A stretch of DNA of 64,000 nt, taken from contig CAJNYU010004581.1 of the NCBI GenBank assembly GCA_905331475.1, forward strand, positions 186,001-250,000. The letters run 5' to 3'. A program made the translations under genes and the position numbers. How positions within the stretch are numbered: the stretch's first letter is position 1; the number at the start of each line of letters is the position of its first letter. The notes under the pieces are model-generated. The model was not told the DNA's origin, ran no database searches, and saw only the letters and a program-made list of their open reading frames with translations. The DNA comes from Rotaria socialis (Eukaryota; Rotifera; Eurotatoria; Philodinida; Philodinidae). Shown here one piece after another: positions 26,560 to 39,600 of this stretch.

Positions 26560-29500
26560 TTATACAGTCTGCAATGCTGAACATAGAGTTGTAGGGATTG
26601 AATTTGATGTTCGAAGAGATGCGCATAATGATGACGATGACGAAGACGCTGACGATGATGAGGATGAACTTGAAAATGTTGGTGAAGAGTTTGAAGATGA
26701 AAGGGGTGATGATGTTGCTTGCGGTATTGGCATTGATGGTGAAACAGGTTGACTTGGTATCAATCCTTCAAAGTGACGAAATATTAATGCAACATAATAC
26801 ATAACACGTTCCCAATCAGGCCATTCAGAAGAACACATTTCTTCAACATCCTATTATAAGAAAGAAATATTATATTTATATTTTTCTAAAGAATTAATAT
26901 CGCCTCTTTTTTTTTTGTTAAAATTAATTCGCATCATAGAGAATCTGAATAGTAGTTTGAGTCGACTCTCAATTTATATGTATTAGAGAGCTATCGTAAC
27001 AACTCAAGAAAACTCCAAATCGACTTTTCTGCAACTATGAAAAGCATCAAATTTTCTGAAGTTCGTATCATTCTATTAACTCTGCATTGCTTTTTTTAAT
27101 TAAATTATATAAATTTGAAGAGAAGTTCAAGATTTCTCGTAGGAAATAGTGAAAACACCGTTATGAGTAGTTTCTTAATGCCTATGTAGTTTCCTAAGAA
27201 TTAGAGGTTTTGAAGATATAGAGAAGATTTTATTTCCCCTGGAATTTCATTTTCGACATAAATCGAGTCACTTTATGGATTCTCAATATAAGTTCTCATT
27301 ACGGCAAAAATTCAAGACTTTATATATATATAATTGATTTTTCAAAGTTATTCTAAACAAGAAAATAAATAAAACGAAGCTCTTTACCAATATTGTTACA
27401 ATTCCAACACTACTAGCAACGCTGAATGCAATTTCAAAACGTTTTTTCTAAAGAAAATGAAGAAATAATAAAAATCGAATATTTATTTTTAATCTACCTT
27501 TGATTCATTTTTAATAACATCAAGATCAATACGATCAGGCAAATAAGAATGCAATAATGAACAAAATGCAATACCATCTGTCCATGAATTTGAAAAGTTT
27601 GTTATTGTGATTCCCTATGAAATTTTCAAATAAACTACTTCGTAGGACTTCAAAAATAGACATGCTTACATAATTTGCTAATTTTTCACCGCACCATTTC
27701 AATAGAGCGTCACGCTTGCAAACGCTTCCTGGCATTCGAGCAAAAACGGCTTCAACTATTGATTTCATTTCATCATATTGTTCACTATGAAAAAAAGCAA
27801 ATGGGAAATAGAAAAAGGAAAGTTGCCAAAAAGAAAAGAATCTATACTTTGTTATCGATCGAAGTGAAATATCTGATCGATGACTATTATTTAAACAATT
27901 TGATGACGGCGGAGAATTATGTTTTCTTGTTGATGATAAAAGTTTAGCATCATCAGTCGTGGTACCAAGTTGTCGATGATGACTGTTTGTTAGTATAGCA
28001 TTCGTTTCTGTACGTGTACATGGTTGGGACAAAGGTCGTTGTCGAATCGGCAACTCAATTGGAGTACTTAATGAACCTGAAAAAAAGAAATAAGTTTTTT
28101 CTCAAGGCATGTTTATTATACCATTTCGTGAATTGGCTTCTAGTGTACGAATCATTTCTTTTATTCTTATATGGCCAAAATCTGAAAAGAAGCAATCAAA
28201 ATTAGAAACAAATATTAAACTTAAATATATTACCACTAAATCCATTACTGCTTCGACTTGTTGGTGGTAATTGCATCTAAATAAATAAAGCAAAATCTTG
28301 CTTTATTATTTGAGCTAATAAAATTGTTTCGAAAAGTCTTCTGATGATTAAAGTTGAAAAGTTTTCTAGTACTAGACACGTAACCAAACAAACTTTTTTT
28401 TTTAAACGAACTCTCTTCAGTTCAATTTCAATAAAACATACAAGCTAATCTCATCTCTGATGTTTGTATGTTTTTCAATTCATACGTATGTTTTTAAGTG
28501 CAATGGAGTGGTTTTTCATAAACGGAAGCAACTCTTCGGTCTATCGCCGACAATTGTATGATATAATTCATTCACATCTGACATTTTAAACATATCAAAT
28601 AGAATAATTCGCATGTTTCTTTTTTTCTATCTTAAAATTTCTATAGATAAGTTCGACATAAATAGTCGTATCTTTAGACATGGTCACGTAAAAGTCTATT
28701 CCCATCTTAGCTTACCTGTCTTCGTTGAACTTCTTTGTTGATAGCTTTTTCTTGTTCAATATGTTCTGTAACACGTTTCAGATCATCTGTAGCTTTACTT
28801 AGTCGATCTTCAGCGTCTTAAAAAAAGAAAATGAACATTTGTTTGTTAAGTTTTTGAATAACTAAAAAGTAATATGAATAAATACCATGTCGCATTTCAC
28901 TCGCAACTCGAACAGCAATTAACATATCAGCTAAAGTTTCATCTTTTTCAATAGTAACATATTCAAGTTGTTTCTTTGTATCGGTTAATTTTTTTTCGAC
29001 ATCTTCAATTTGTGTTGATAGTAGAGAATTTTTCTCTCTGTATTCAGCTATTTTTTCTTCATAATCATCTTCTTTATCGATTAAAGCTTTTTCTAATTTA
29101 CGATTTTCTTCAATTAATTCTCCACAACGTATTGATGCTAATGCTTTATCTTTAATAACTTCTTCAATTTTTATTTCTAATTCATTGATATGTTCTTTTA
29201 GACTATGAATTTCTTTTTCATATTTATCTTCAATTGTACGATAATTTTGTTGTAGTGTTTGATATTGTTTTTGTGAATATTTTAATGTGTCATCCAATGT
29301 TGCAATTTTAGTTTCATGCTCATATCGTTGTGTACGTAATTTTTCTTGAATATTTTGTAATTCAACATCTGATGATGTTTTCGATTTTGTACATTCTTCG
29401 GCCTAGAGAAAAACAATGGATTTTTTGAAATAATTTTAATGTCATGGTTTTTTTTATACTTTTTTTCGTTCTTGTTCAACTTGTAATTTTAATTTTTGAT

Positions 29501-32500
29501 TTTCTTGCTCAAGGCGTTCATAGGATTTTTTCATTTCATTAAAATCATTTGTTAGACGTTCATTTTCATCGGCTTTTTTTTCAAATTTGATTTTTGAACA
29601 TAAAACATTATCACGCATTTTAGCTCCTTCACTTTCGTAATGTTTTAATTGTTCTTCCAGTTTTTGTATACGTTCATGTGTTTGACGCTAAGCAATTAAA
29701 TAGAAGATTATCTTATCTATATATGTTATGTTTATGATACCTGTTGACTTAATAATTCATCGCGCTCTTCTTGAGATTCTTGTAAAAGTGATAAGAGTTT
29801 CTTTTCGTCGTTGCTATGTTCTTCATCTAAATTTGAGAAAAAAAGAACGAATTTTAATCAGCTTTTGTTTTGATTTGTAAATATTTAATCTGATATTATG
29901 CTTTTTCTGGGATTTTTGCGTTATATTATTTACCATTTCTTATCATTTGCTCCAATCGTTCATTCTTTTGCTTTAGATTACGTAATTCATTCGAACGCTC
30001 ATCGACAATAAAGCACAATTGATCACGGTCCTTTTTACCATTCGTCAATTGTTGTTCCTGCTGTTTGATTATCGCCTGCATACCATGCACATAAAAGAGA
30101 AGAAAAAAGAAAGAATGAATGAAAGCCAAAGATTAACACTTGCAATGTGTGTGCATGATGCGAAGACAAAAGAAAACAAAAAGAAATAGATGAAGAAAAA
30201 GAACCTTCTATTCCCTAGCTCGATCTTCTCACCTGATAATCAGTGAGTTCGCGTAGAATAGCTTGGATCTTTTCATTTTTAGATAGTGATTCATCTGTAA
30301 GTGCTTTAAGTTGCTGTTGTTGTTGTTGTGCATGATGATCATGTTGATTTATTTGTAAGGGCGGTGTTTGAGTTTGAATTGAGTTGGTTAAAATACGGCG
30401 TTTTGTTTGTTGATATGGTTGGGATCCCGTTTGTTCATCGAAAAGTATTGTTGGTGCTCGTTTATTTGTTATTGCAGTTGGACGTATAACGGGTGGATAG
30501 GATGAAGTTGATGACGGAGATGCATTATTATTATTATTGTTATTATTATTTGTTTGTCTTTGTTTTTCATGTTTAACTTCTATTTCAATTTCGCTTTTGT
30601 GACGTATTTCAGATCGAGTTGTCGGTACTGAACCGGTAAAATTCGTTGATTTTATTATAGAACTACCTGGTTCAGACACAATAGGACTGAGAAGAGTATT
30701 ACTTGTCGGTGTATTTGAAGCTAAAAGAAATTGAAAAAACAAAACAAAAGATTAAAGTCATTATCTATATATTATAAGTTGTTAGTTTAAGCTATTTTTA
30801 CCTGGAAGCATTTGCTATTATATATCCCTATATTTAAAAATCTTTCATCTTGCCTTAAAACATTTATTCTTTTACTTGAAATAAGATGGATTGATCTGTC
30901 GGTACCTTCGCCTTTTTTCTCTTTCTTTTTTTAATTTACAACTGAAATGGTAGCGCTGACCTTACATATATATATGTGATGACTTTTAACACGATGAAAA
31001 TGATACAGTTACATCAAAATCGTTTTATGATGAATCGAAAAAGAAAAAGAATATCATACTAACAAATCAACCATTTTCTTTCGTTATTCGTGAGAGACGA
31101 ATTTAGTTGTTGCTATTATAATGATTATCATCTACTCAAACGGTTTAAACGTTTATGTGATCGACATGCACGTAGACAAACTAAAAAATAATACAATGCT
31201 GGAAGCTACAGACAGACTATAATTGAAAAATGTCGACTTAATGTTCATTTTTACGAATGAATTCTTTATTTTTTGTTCTAATTTTTTTTACCGTATTCTA
31301 GTTGGTGTCGTTTAATTTGATGCCATGTTACAGTAGACGGATGTTTATCACGTCTTACAGGTATCCATAGATAAGGTTGTACTGAACAGTAACTGAAAGG
31401 AGTAATCGAATTCTTGTTCATCATAACAAAATCGACTTATATTTGCGTTTACTATTAACTAACTTATCTTATGTTCTTCTTTTTTTGTGTTATGTTTTTC
31501 GGCTATACACTGCGCATTATCAGCTGTCGCTATCTCAATTGTTTCATGGTCAATCATTGATACTTTTCTTTATCATCACGTCGAATCTTACTATTGACTC
31601 TTATTCTCACTTTTGCTTTATCCTTTGTTATGCATAAGAATCTAAATACAAACATCTCAAACGATAAGGTCAATACAATTACGATAGCGAACAAATATAT
31701 TACTATACTTGATATATTCATATATACGTACGTATAGAAAAGGTGTATAATGAACCTTGGCAAATAGCTACAATAGGCTCTATACTTTTGCCTATGAAAA
31801 TATTTGTAATAATAAGTGGCTTGGTGTCAAAAATTACCTTCAATCAGTCGTTCATCGTAGCACGTATCAGACATAAAAAGAAAAGAGATTGCGATTTGTT
31901 TCATACTACTTGGCTGACTATTCAAACATGATACTAACACGGTACACATTTTAAAATATGAATACAATTATATGTCTATTCGTATTGGATCGATTTCTAA
32001 TATTCTTTTTCGATGCTCTCTAGGAGCAATTACACACTTTTATCAATGAAATCTAACTTCCCTCTTTCTTATTATAACTCAACTGAAACACATACTACTC
32101 GACACGGCCTTAAGTTATACGCAAGTATTTATTCGTTTCTCCAACCGTACACATGTAGATAAATGACGTTGAAATGAACTAGTTCATATGATCAAGGATT
32201 TTTCCTTCTGTCTCTTTTGCGCATTTTTTTCCTACTATCATCAATGATGATGCAATCGAACCAGTGTACCCGGTAAAAATATACATATACAAAGAAATCG
32301 AATATGATAGAAGATTAAGAAGAAACAATGTTGTCAATAATAGAATATTGAATATCGTGTATGTTTAACAACTCAACTTACTCGCTGGTATTGTACAACA
32401 AATGTCGGGTAACAAAAGTAACTGAGATTCTTCGGGTGATTGATGCGTATAATTAATTAATGGTGACGATGATGAACATGATGGTGTATTTCGATGTTTT

Positions 32501-33959
32501 TTAATTGTTATATATATTGTATGGCAGAAAGATAAAGCATCCGTCGAATGAACAACCTTCTTTGATAAAGAATTATTTTGTAATGTTGGAAAAAAAGAAG
32601 ATGACGCAGAAGTTGCTGGATTATTTAGTATCGACGAATTTAATAAAGATGATGACGCATACTCTTTTATTTTATTACTATAATAAAAGGAAGTTTGTTG
32701 TTGTTGTTGTTGTTGTTGTTGCTGATTAAATGTATCCACTTGACGAAGAAAGCTTTCTTCGTCATACGGGGCATAATAAGGAATTAAATTTTCATAAAAC
32801 ATTATATGGATCAATTATGAGAAGAGAATTAACGATAATATTCTTCTTCTCTCAATAGCTGAGATTATTACTACTAAAGTTTAATCAATAATAGCGCAAA
32901 GAAAAAAGAAAGTTCAGAAAAATCAATAAATAATAGAGTAAAAGTATAATACGTAAATTGTAACTGTATGTAAATAATCGTCTTATCAACGATGCATTCG
33001 GTCTGTCTGTATATATTGTGTGTACCAGTCAGAAGTCCATAGAATGTTAAAGAGGTAGTAATTTAGACAATCATGCGCGCGGGCGCGCCACCTCGAAATG
33101 CATCGTATATTTCGAACAACGTTCGATGCACCACCAGAACGCAAAGAGAGAGAGAGAGAAAAAACTGTATATGCACAAATAATATATATATATACCTATC
33201 ACTCTCTTTCTTAGTATACGAAGTAGTATGTATACTATGGTGAATTGAGCCTTTAATGATGTTACATAAGATAGTATAGCGAGTGAAGTATAGTGCGAAA
33301 AAAGTGAAATCAATTTTGTTTTTCTTACTGACTGAATAGAACGTCTTTTTTTATGTTTCATATAATGATCGAACACACGAAGACAAGTATCATTTTAAGA
33401 CAAAATTCGACTACTAATGAATATATATGTATATATTTTATCGTATGAATATAGAAAAAAAAAATTATAAACCATCGTAACGATCATTATACAAGAAAAG
33501 AAATATTTTCGTATATTTTCAAATATGTCACCATATCTTTTCGGTCAAAAATAGAAACTTAAAATAAATTATTATTATTATTATTATTATTATCTTGACA
33601 TTTTATCAATAATTAAAATAAATAATTGGTATAGAAGAGAAAATAAATGAACATTTGAGAAAAGCAAAAATCTTTTCTTATTTTTGTTACCTTCATTTAA
33701 ATAGATGAAAAATACTGAACATCTTGATGACATTAGGTAATCGTCAATGATTATTTGAAACAGATTTCATTTATAAGACAAAAAAAAGTCTATTTCTTTT
33801 AAGCTTAACAATAATTGAAAAAAGATGAATGTGAACTCTCTTTACTTTGAAACACAAGAGATCTATCCTATTCGTTTTTTCTTCTTCTCATTCGTCATCG
33901 GATTGATTTGAACAAATAGACAGGTTTACTTGTTTTGTATTATATCACACATATATGTG

Positions 33960-34004
<45 letters not shown>

Positions 34005-36395
34005 TGACGAACCCAATAGATCACTATTCTTACGAATTAATTCAGATTTACGAACCTCGATTGAGCTTTGGATGTTTCCATTTAAAATAGTACATTTTAA
34101 AAAAACGTGTAAGGAATACAGTTGAACACTACGATATAATGATATGGTGCATACAGACAGCGAAGAGTGCACAATAATAATTGATAAATAAAAGAAAAAA
34201 GAAAAGAAGACGAAAGAAAAAAAAGTAAATGTGATCATCGGTTCAAACGAAATTGAAATGTCAGGTAGACGATGACGATATTGTATTATTTTAAATGGGA
34301 TGTGGATGTCTCGTCATTACTGTGTGTGAGAGTCAAACAACAATTATCATTTGTTTTCCATATCCTTAGCATGAATAAACACGTACACATACATGTATAA
34401 ACATAAACATGCATAGCTACATAAATCTCTTTCATTTATTTCAAAGGCTTAATATTCTAATTGGCTACTGCCGACATAGCACAAAGCATTGAACTACTAC
34501 TTGAAGAAAAGAACAGAATTACTAATACACCAAAACAATAACAATTAATCCACCTTCAAACATTCGTACCAATTATCATAAAAACAACACTTTAGCTTTA
34601 GGCAATACAAAGGTTTTCTCTCTCGTCAATGCTAAATTAAGTACGTGCAAATGGATATTTCTTTTTTGCTCTGTTACTCTCTCCTTCTTTATAGTTAATA
34701 ATGATCATCAGGCAAATGCAATGTTCATATAAACGTGATGGAGGTTAAAAAACTAAAATGTCATTAAACTAATGTTTACTATGTAAAATTGTACGACATG
34801 CACACCTTGCAAATGTCACAGGCAACCGGTTAGACGACTATGATTATTGCTACTACCATTACCATTACTACTATTAGTCATTGACGATAAATAAAAATGG
34901 TGATGACCGCGTATGAATCATGAATGCATTAATAACAATGACAAGGACAAGAGCGTAAAATGGTTTTTTTTTATAGTTTTTTTACCTTTGTATAGAAGAG
35001 CCGATTGTGATGGTGGAGGTGGAGATGTTGATGGAGGCGGTTTTCGAAATCGCCGAAATAGACGCATCATAAGATAAGATTATCGAAACGACACAATACG
35101 ATTGTCGTTATTAATACGGATAGGAAAGAAAAGTTACTGATCAGCTTTTAGTTCGACCGATATATATGTACTTATATACGTATATATTGTTTTGGCCCAG
35201 TGTGATAAAGAGCGAGCGATAGAGACGAAAATGCAGAAGAGAAGAGAAACGTAATGTGTGTATGTGCATCTATATGTACAGAATAAGAGAAAATGGAGCA
35301 GAATTGAGGTAGAAGTCTGTCTCTTTTTTTTCTTCTCGCTTTTTTTCAGCTATTTATGTTGAGACATATAATACACAAAACAAGGTCGCTTCAGACAACG
35401 ATTCTTGTTCACACATGTCCCTTATAATAAAACGGTTGATTGAACGTGCACGTCCTCGATTAGATGCTCTCTAATGCATTATTACATTAAAGGAAGAATA
35501 ATAATTGTCTATCATTTCAAAAAATCTGTATGAAATTAATTTTTTGAAGTATATAAAGATCAACTTCAAATATGATCATATTCAATCAATATCGATTTCA
35601 TTTTTTTTCGATTAAATTTTCTTGCGAAACAAAAGATTTCTTACTACTATCTTCTTCTTTCTATTCTATGAAATTCCTGCTGAGTGACTCTCTTTGTCAA
35701 CAAGAGTAATAATCAGACATGATTTATATATATATATATATATATATATGTCTTATAGAGATAAGAACAGTTGTATTGATCGATGATGACTACAAATGAT
35801 TGAAAACTTCTTTTCTTTTTTACTTACATTTTTGTTGTTGAGCAAAAATTTCCAGTTCTTGAATACTTTTTTTTAATAGATCATTTTCAATGAGCATTTC
35901 TTCGAGACGAACATTTAACATTGTTTGTAATTGCATAGCCTGTTCAATTGATTCATTCGATGGAACAGCTACACTACTTCGTTTATTTTCAATATGTTGT
36001 CGCATTGTTTCAAGTTCATCAGTTTTTATTTGTAAATCATGTCTCAATTGATCAATTATTTGTTGAAGAGATTGAACATTTGAATTTTCATTTGATGATA
36101 CATCATTTATTGATGTTTGTTGTAGTTGTTGTGGACGTTTCATACGAAAAAGGCTAAAACGACGACGTAATACTGATGTTGAATTAAGTATACTGGGTGG
36201 CGATGGAACAATTTTTGCTTCAAAACCATTTAAAACTGTTTGAGATTTTTTCATTTTGCTTGATTTATGTATTTGTTTTGTTGAATGATATTCAATATTT
36301 GTTAAAGATTCAGAGCTTTTACTAACTAATTTAGTAGAATTTATTGCAGAAGAAATTTGATAATAATGAGGTGATGAAGATTTATTTGCTGCCAT
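26560..36395 (-). CDS. SPECC1L: Cytospin / SPECC1L-like coiled-coil protein with C-terminal CH domain
   Basis: Cytospins crosslink actin and microtubules and act in cytokinesis and cell adhesion. Fifteen exons chain in consistent phase from 36395: 35828-36395, 31292-31381, 30233-30720, 29934-30075, 29741-29826, 29460-29687, 28886-29402, 28716-28816, 28234-28276, 28122-28181, 27848-28076, 27670-27784, 27498-27614, 27388-27447 and 26560-26850, about 1,044 residues (human about 1,117). Residues 1-190 are basic then coiled coil; 220-380 are Ser/Asn/Gln-rich; 380-740 are coiled coil with the family motif LIAVRVASEMRH. The CH domain spans about 870-976: KRDALLKWCGEKLANY, ITNFSNSWTDGIAFCSLLHS, YLPDRIDL, SVGIVTIL, WPDWERVMYYVALIF. 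Human SPECC1L ends right after the CH domain, whereas here a Ser-rich tail of about 68 residues follows. Two further candidate first exons lie inside the first intron. Confidence 0.88.
31292..31381 (-). other. SPECC1L: SPECC1L common exon 2
   Basis: A 90 bp exon (30 codons, phase 1 at both ends) reading QPYLWIPVRRDKHPSTVTWH. Its acceptor must be the AG just before 31381: the alternative AG a few bases upstream would open a frame with an immediate stop. Every candidate first exon joins it in frame. Confidence 0.6.
32382..32802 (-). other. SPECC1L: Candidate alternative first exon of SPECC1L (polyQ)
   Basis: Begins with ATG at 32802 (MFYENLIPYYAPYDEE) and ends phase 1 at a good donor (GTAAGT, minus strand, at 32381). 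It encodes 140 residues, including a run of about ten Gln (CAA repeats at about 32693-32722) and Ser-rich stretches. Phase and donor allow joining to exon 2 at 31381. Transcript evidence is needed to tell an alternative promoter from an internal exon. Confidence 0.5.
33567..33593. repeat. (ATT)n microsatellite
   Basis: About nine ATT units in the first intron region of SPECC1L. Confidence 0.9.
33964..34004. repeat. (TA)n microsatellite
   Basis: About 40 bases of alternating TA with one TATG interruption, in the SPECC1L intron. Confidence 0.9.
34986..35070 (-). other. SPECC1L: Candidate alternative first exon of SPECC1L (proline-rich)
   Basis: Starts ATGATG at 35070 and reads MMRLFRRFRKPPPSTSPPPP, then QSALLYK. 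It ends phase 1 at a GTAAAA donor, compatible with exon 2. The basic-then-polyproline composition is unlike chance AT-rich translation. It would replace the coiled-coil N-terminus of the 36395 form. Confidence 0.5.
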
Positions 36396-39319
36396 TTATC
36401 AAAAGAAAATGATGATTACCTAGGGGAAAAAACGAGAAAAAGCATTTTTTTAGTTTACATTAAAATTAAATGAAAACTTTCCGAGAGAGAGAGAGATAGA
36501 AAAAAAAGTCATTAATCTTCTAAGTTTTCATCATTGATTAGAAAATATTCGACTAAAACCATAATTTTAATGGACGAAGACAAGACATGACGAGACACAA
36601 CAGCTACTCTACTGAATCATATAAATAAACAAATGAATAAATAGATGAGTACTGCAAAAATACTTATCGACTTCTCTTTTATCGAAAATAATTAGTGAAA
36701 TAGGATCAGATGAGCAGATGGTTTCTTACACACACGCACGTATATAAGCTTTCACATTTATGAACATGCATTATGCATAGAACGTGTTATAATCAATCTG
36801 CCAAGTATTTTCTTTCTTTCATATGGAATCTATGGATTCTATTCTATGATTGGGATCAACTATACATCTTTTATTGAATATACGCATACTCTACTGATGA
36901 CACAACTCGAATACTTCCAATACCACAAACGTCTCTCTCTCGCTCTCTCGTTCTCTCTGCTTCTATACGCATATATGCATAAAAAGAATAGGTCATCATC
37001 GTATTCATCACTTCATTAAACATATTCATACGATGCTTTTTTTTTATAAAAGTGAATGGACATCGTCCATGAAACTTGCCAATGTATAACAGCGCGAAAA
37101 ACGACACTCTATACATTGTATACAAAAAGCAAACAAGTTGATCTCTCGTATGATCTTGAATCTATATGATATGTCATTTACTGATAAACAAATCTATAGA
37201 ATACATATACCTGTCCTAGTTTCATTTTCTTTGTCTAATCAAGATAATATCATTGTTTGAAAGAGGCTTATACAGATGTATATGTTCATCAATTAGGTCT
37301 CGACGTATGTTTTGATCTTAGTTTTTCTTGCTTAGTTTTGTATGATGAACATATGGTCTCATGATCATCATCATCGCTCTCGTCCTAGTCAACAATAATC
37401 ATAACGATATGAATATAGAAAACAGAAAGCTATGAAGCGTAAAACAGCTTAACATAGCAATTAGCTTGAATATCCCTGCGCAGAATAGATTGAGAAAACT
37501 CTAAAAAAAATGAGAAAGAGAGCGAGAGAGGAAATAACGGTAATTTATAGACGAATCATTTTTCTGTTAGTCTGCAAACTTCAAAAAGGAACCGCAATTT
37601 ACTTACTATGCCTAGAGAAAACAAGTCAGACAATACTAATATGATCTTTCATCAGGCAAATAAGTAATAGAAGGAAATCGATTTGATTTTTTTCTCCTGT
37701 TCTCGGTGATCCTCATCAAGTTATAATGATGATGTTGGTATCATCATCATCATCACATTCTTATTACGTTAGTATTATGCAGTGTCAGGTATCACTTATC
37801 TTATTTCTGATCTAACTAAGTATTTCTCAGTTGCATTTTTTAACGAGACTCAAGGTAAAATAAAAGGTTACTTTCAAGACTAAATAGCTTTGATTACTTC
37901 ATAATAATATTTTTCATCGATTTCAAATATGAGGCCATCCATTAGTAAACATTAAATAAAATCAGTAAAAGGAAAGAGAAAAAAAAAGAAATGAAGATGA
38001 TGATTACTATCGACAAGAGAAATAGGCAATATGGCCTTCCTCTCATATAAAAAAATTATAAGCTGCTCTTACTAACTACTAAGAGAAGAAGAAATCAATG
38101 GCGAATTGAATATAACCCAGCGCCGGAAGAATAAGCACTTATTCATGTCTATCTTTCAACAGTCAAAGATAAAATAAAAACAAGAAAAAAGCTTCAATGT
38201 ATCAATCAAACGTTGAGAACACACCGACACAAAAAGAGAAAAAATTTTCAGTTTTTTTTCTTCTTCTTTTCCTATGTGTTACTCAGTGGTACACTTAAAG
38301 AATTAATTGAGATTTGAAAAGTTTTCAAGAATGAAAAGAAAATAAAAAAATCATCATTTACCTTCATTGAAATCTCGAAGGTCATTTATCATTAAAGGGT
38401 GTATTCAGTAATACTTTGTAATATCTGCTACTGTTCTAAAATGAATATTAAATAAATGAGTAAAAAAATGAATGAATCAATCAACATCTACTATAATTAA
38501 AACCATCACGATCACTAGCATTTGTTCTCTCTCTCTCTCTCGTTCACTCATACATAAAGAAAATGAAGTGTCTGAACCTATATGTCGATGATACACAAAG
38601 ACCAGAAGCATGCACACGTGTGTATGAACAGTGACATTAAAAAAAGTCAAAGAAATACATTCATTCAAAGTAGAAAAGAAGTGTGAACGGCGAGCGTTCA
38701 ATAGAATAGCAATTACCATGTTAAAGTAAAATGAAGAAAAAAGAGAAGCAGCTGCTACTAATGTCGATTGACCACATAGCTATATTCAAGATACAAAAAA
38801 AAATTAAAAGGACACAAAAAAAGTGAGGATTAAGAATGAAAAGACGAGACAAAAGGTCATCAGTCGTTCATCGAAGAATTTTATGTTTACATATGAAAAG
38901 GCACACGCATATAAACTCTTATATCGACAGAATGTATGCATTCACAAGAACTTAATCACTTGAAGTGAGAAGAGTTTTTGTTTGACTTTGACGACATGTA
39001 CAATTTCCTTCTTCTACATTCTCAATTTCGAAAGGTACACTTGAACATTTATTCAATGTCACGATAGACAGCGAATAAACAATAGTTGTAGCTGCTATAA
39101 ATAAAGAACAAAGCCACTTTGAAATAAAGAGGAGAATAAAAAAGGGAAATAATAGTATATATTTTGCAAATAAATTTTAAAAAGTCTTCATCGATTTTTC
39201 TTTACTTACTATTGATTGAATCTTTTTTTTCTACATTTTTTACTATGAAAAGATTTGATGATATAATATATAGTATATTAAAAACTCAGTGACTGTTAGC
39301 TTGAACTTTTTCTATTCTG
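36396..39319. other. 2.9 kb gene-poor region upstream of SPECC1L
   Basis: AT-rich, with GA/CT-rich short tracts (for example around 36935-36955 and 38527-38542) and CAT/ATG-rich stretches near 37360 and 37740. No exon was supported. It may contain the SPECC1L promoter and untranslated exons. Confidence 0.45.
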
Positions 39320-39600
39320 TTACGTGTTTAGTAATTATCAAAGTAATGTTCCGTAGCCAATGAATGACATTACCTTCTTTCGAGCGTACATATAGCCATC
39401 GATGATTTTGATGAAGACGAGAAGGTTAATTACAAACCAGTCTTTTTAATACGCCATCTTCTATAGAGAAGAAATTGAATAATAATTTCTTTCTTTTTTT
39501 CGTATTTCGATACTAAATATTAATTTAATTTTTTTGAAAATTTTCTTTCTCCAACAAAAACAAGTATACTTGTACGTCAATTACAATATAATCTTTCATT
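39320..39600 (+). pseudogene. Degenerate duplicate of the 5' end of the gene at 46431
   Basis: This stretch aligns by eye with 46260-46540. Shared blocks include GCCAATGAA, CTTTCTTTCGAGC, a TTTTTAATRCGCCAT segment, and the coding stretch TACGTCAATTACAATAT followed by GATCTTTCA-like sequence. It covers the upstream region and roughly the first 40 codons of the 46431 gene. The start codon is lost and the frame is broken. Similarity ends abruptly at about 39600, where a GTGTGTG tract begins. Confidence 0.75.

Noticed and set aside
26501..26804. Asp/Glu-rich and Met-rich plus-strand frames
   Set aside because: Antisense of the Ser-rich SPECC1L tail.
33075..33090. Short GCGCGC-type palindrome
   Set aside because: Too short and isolated to assign a function.
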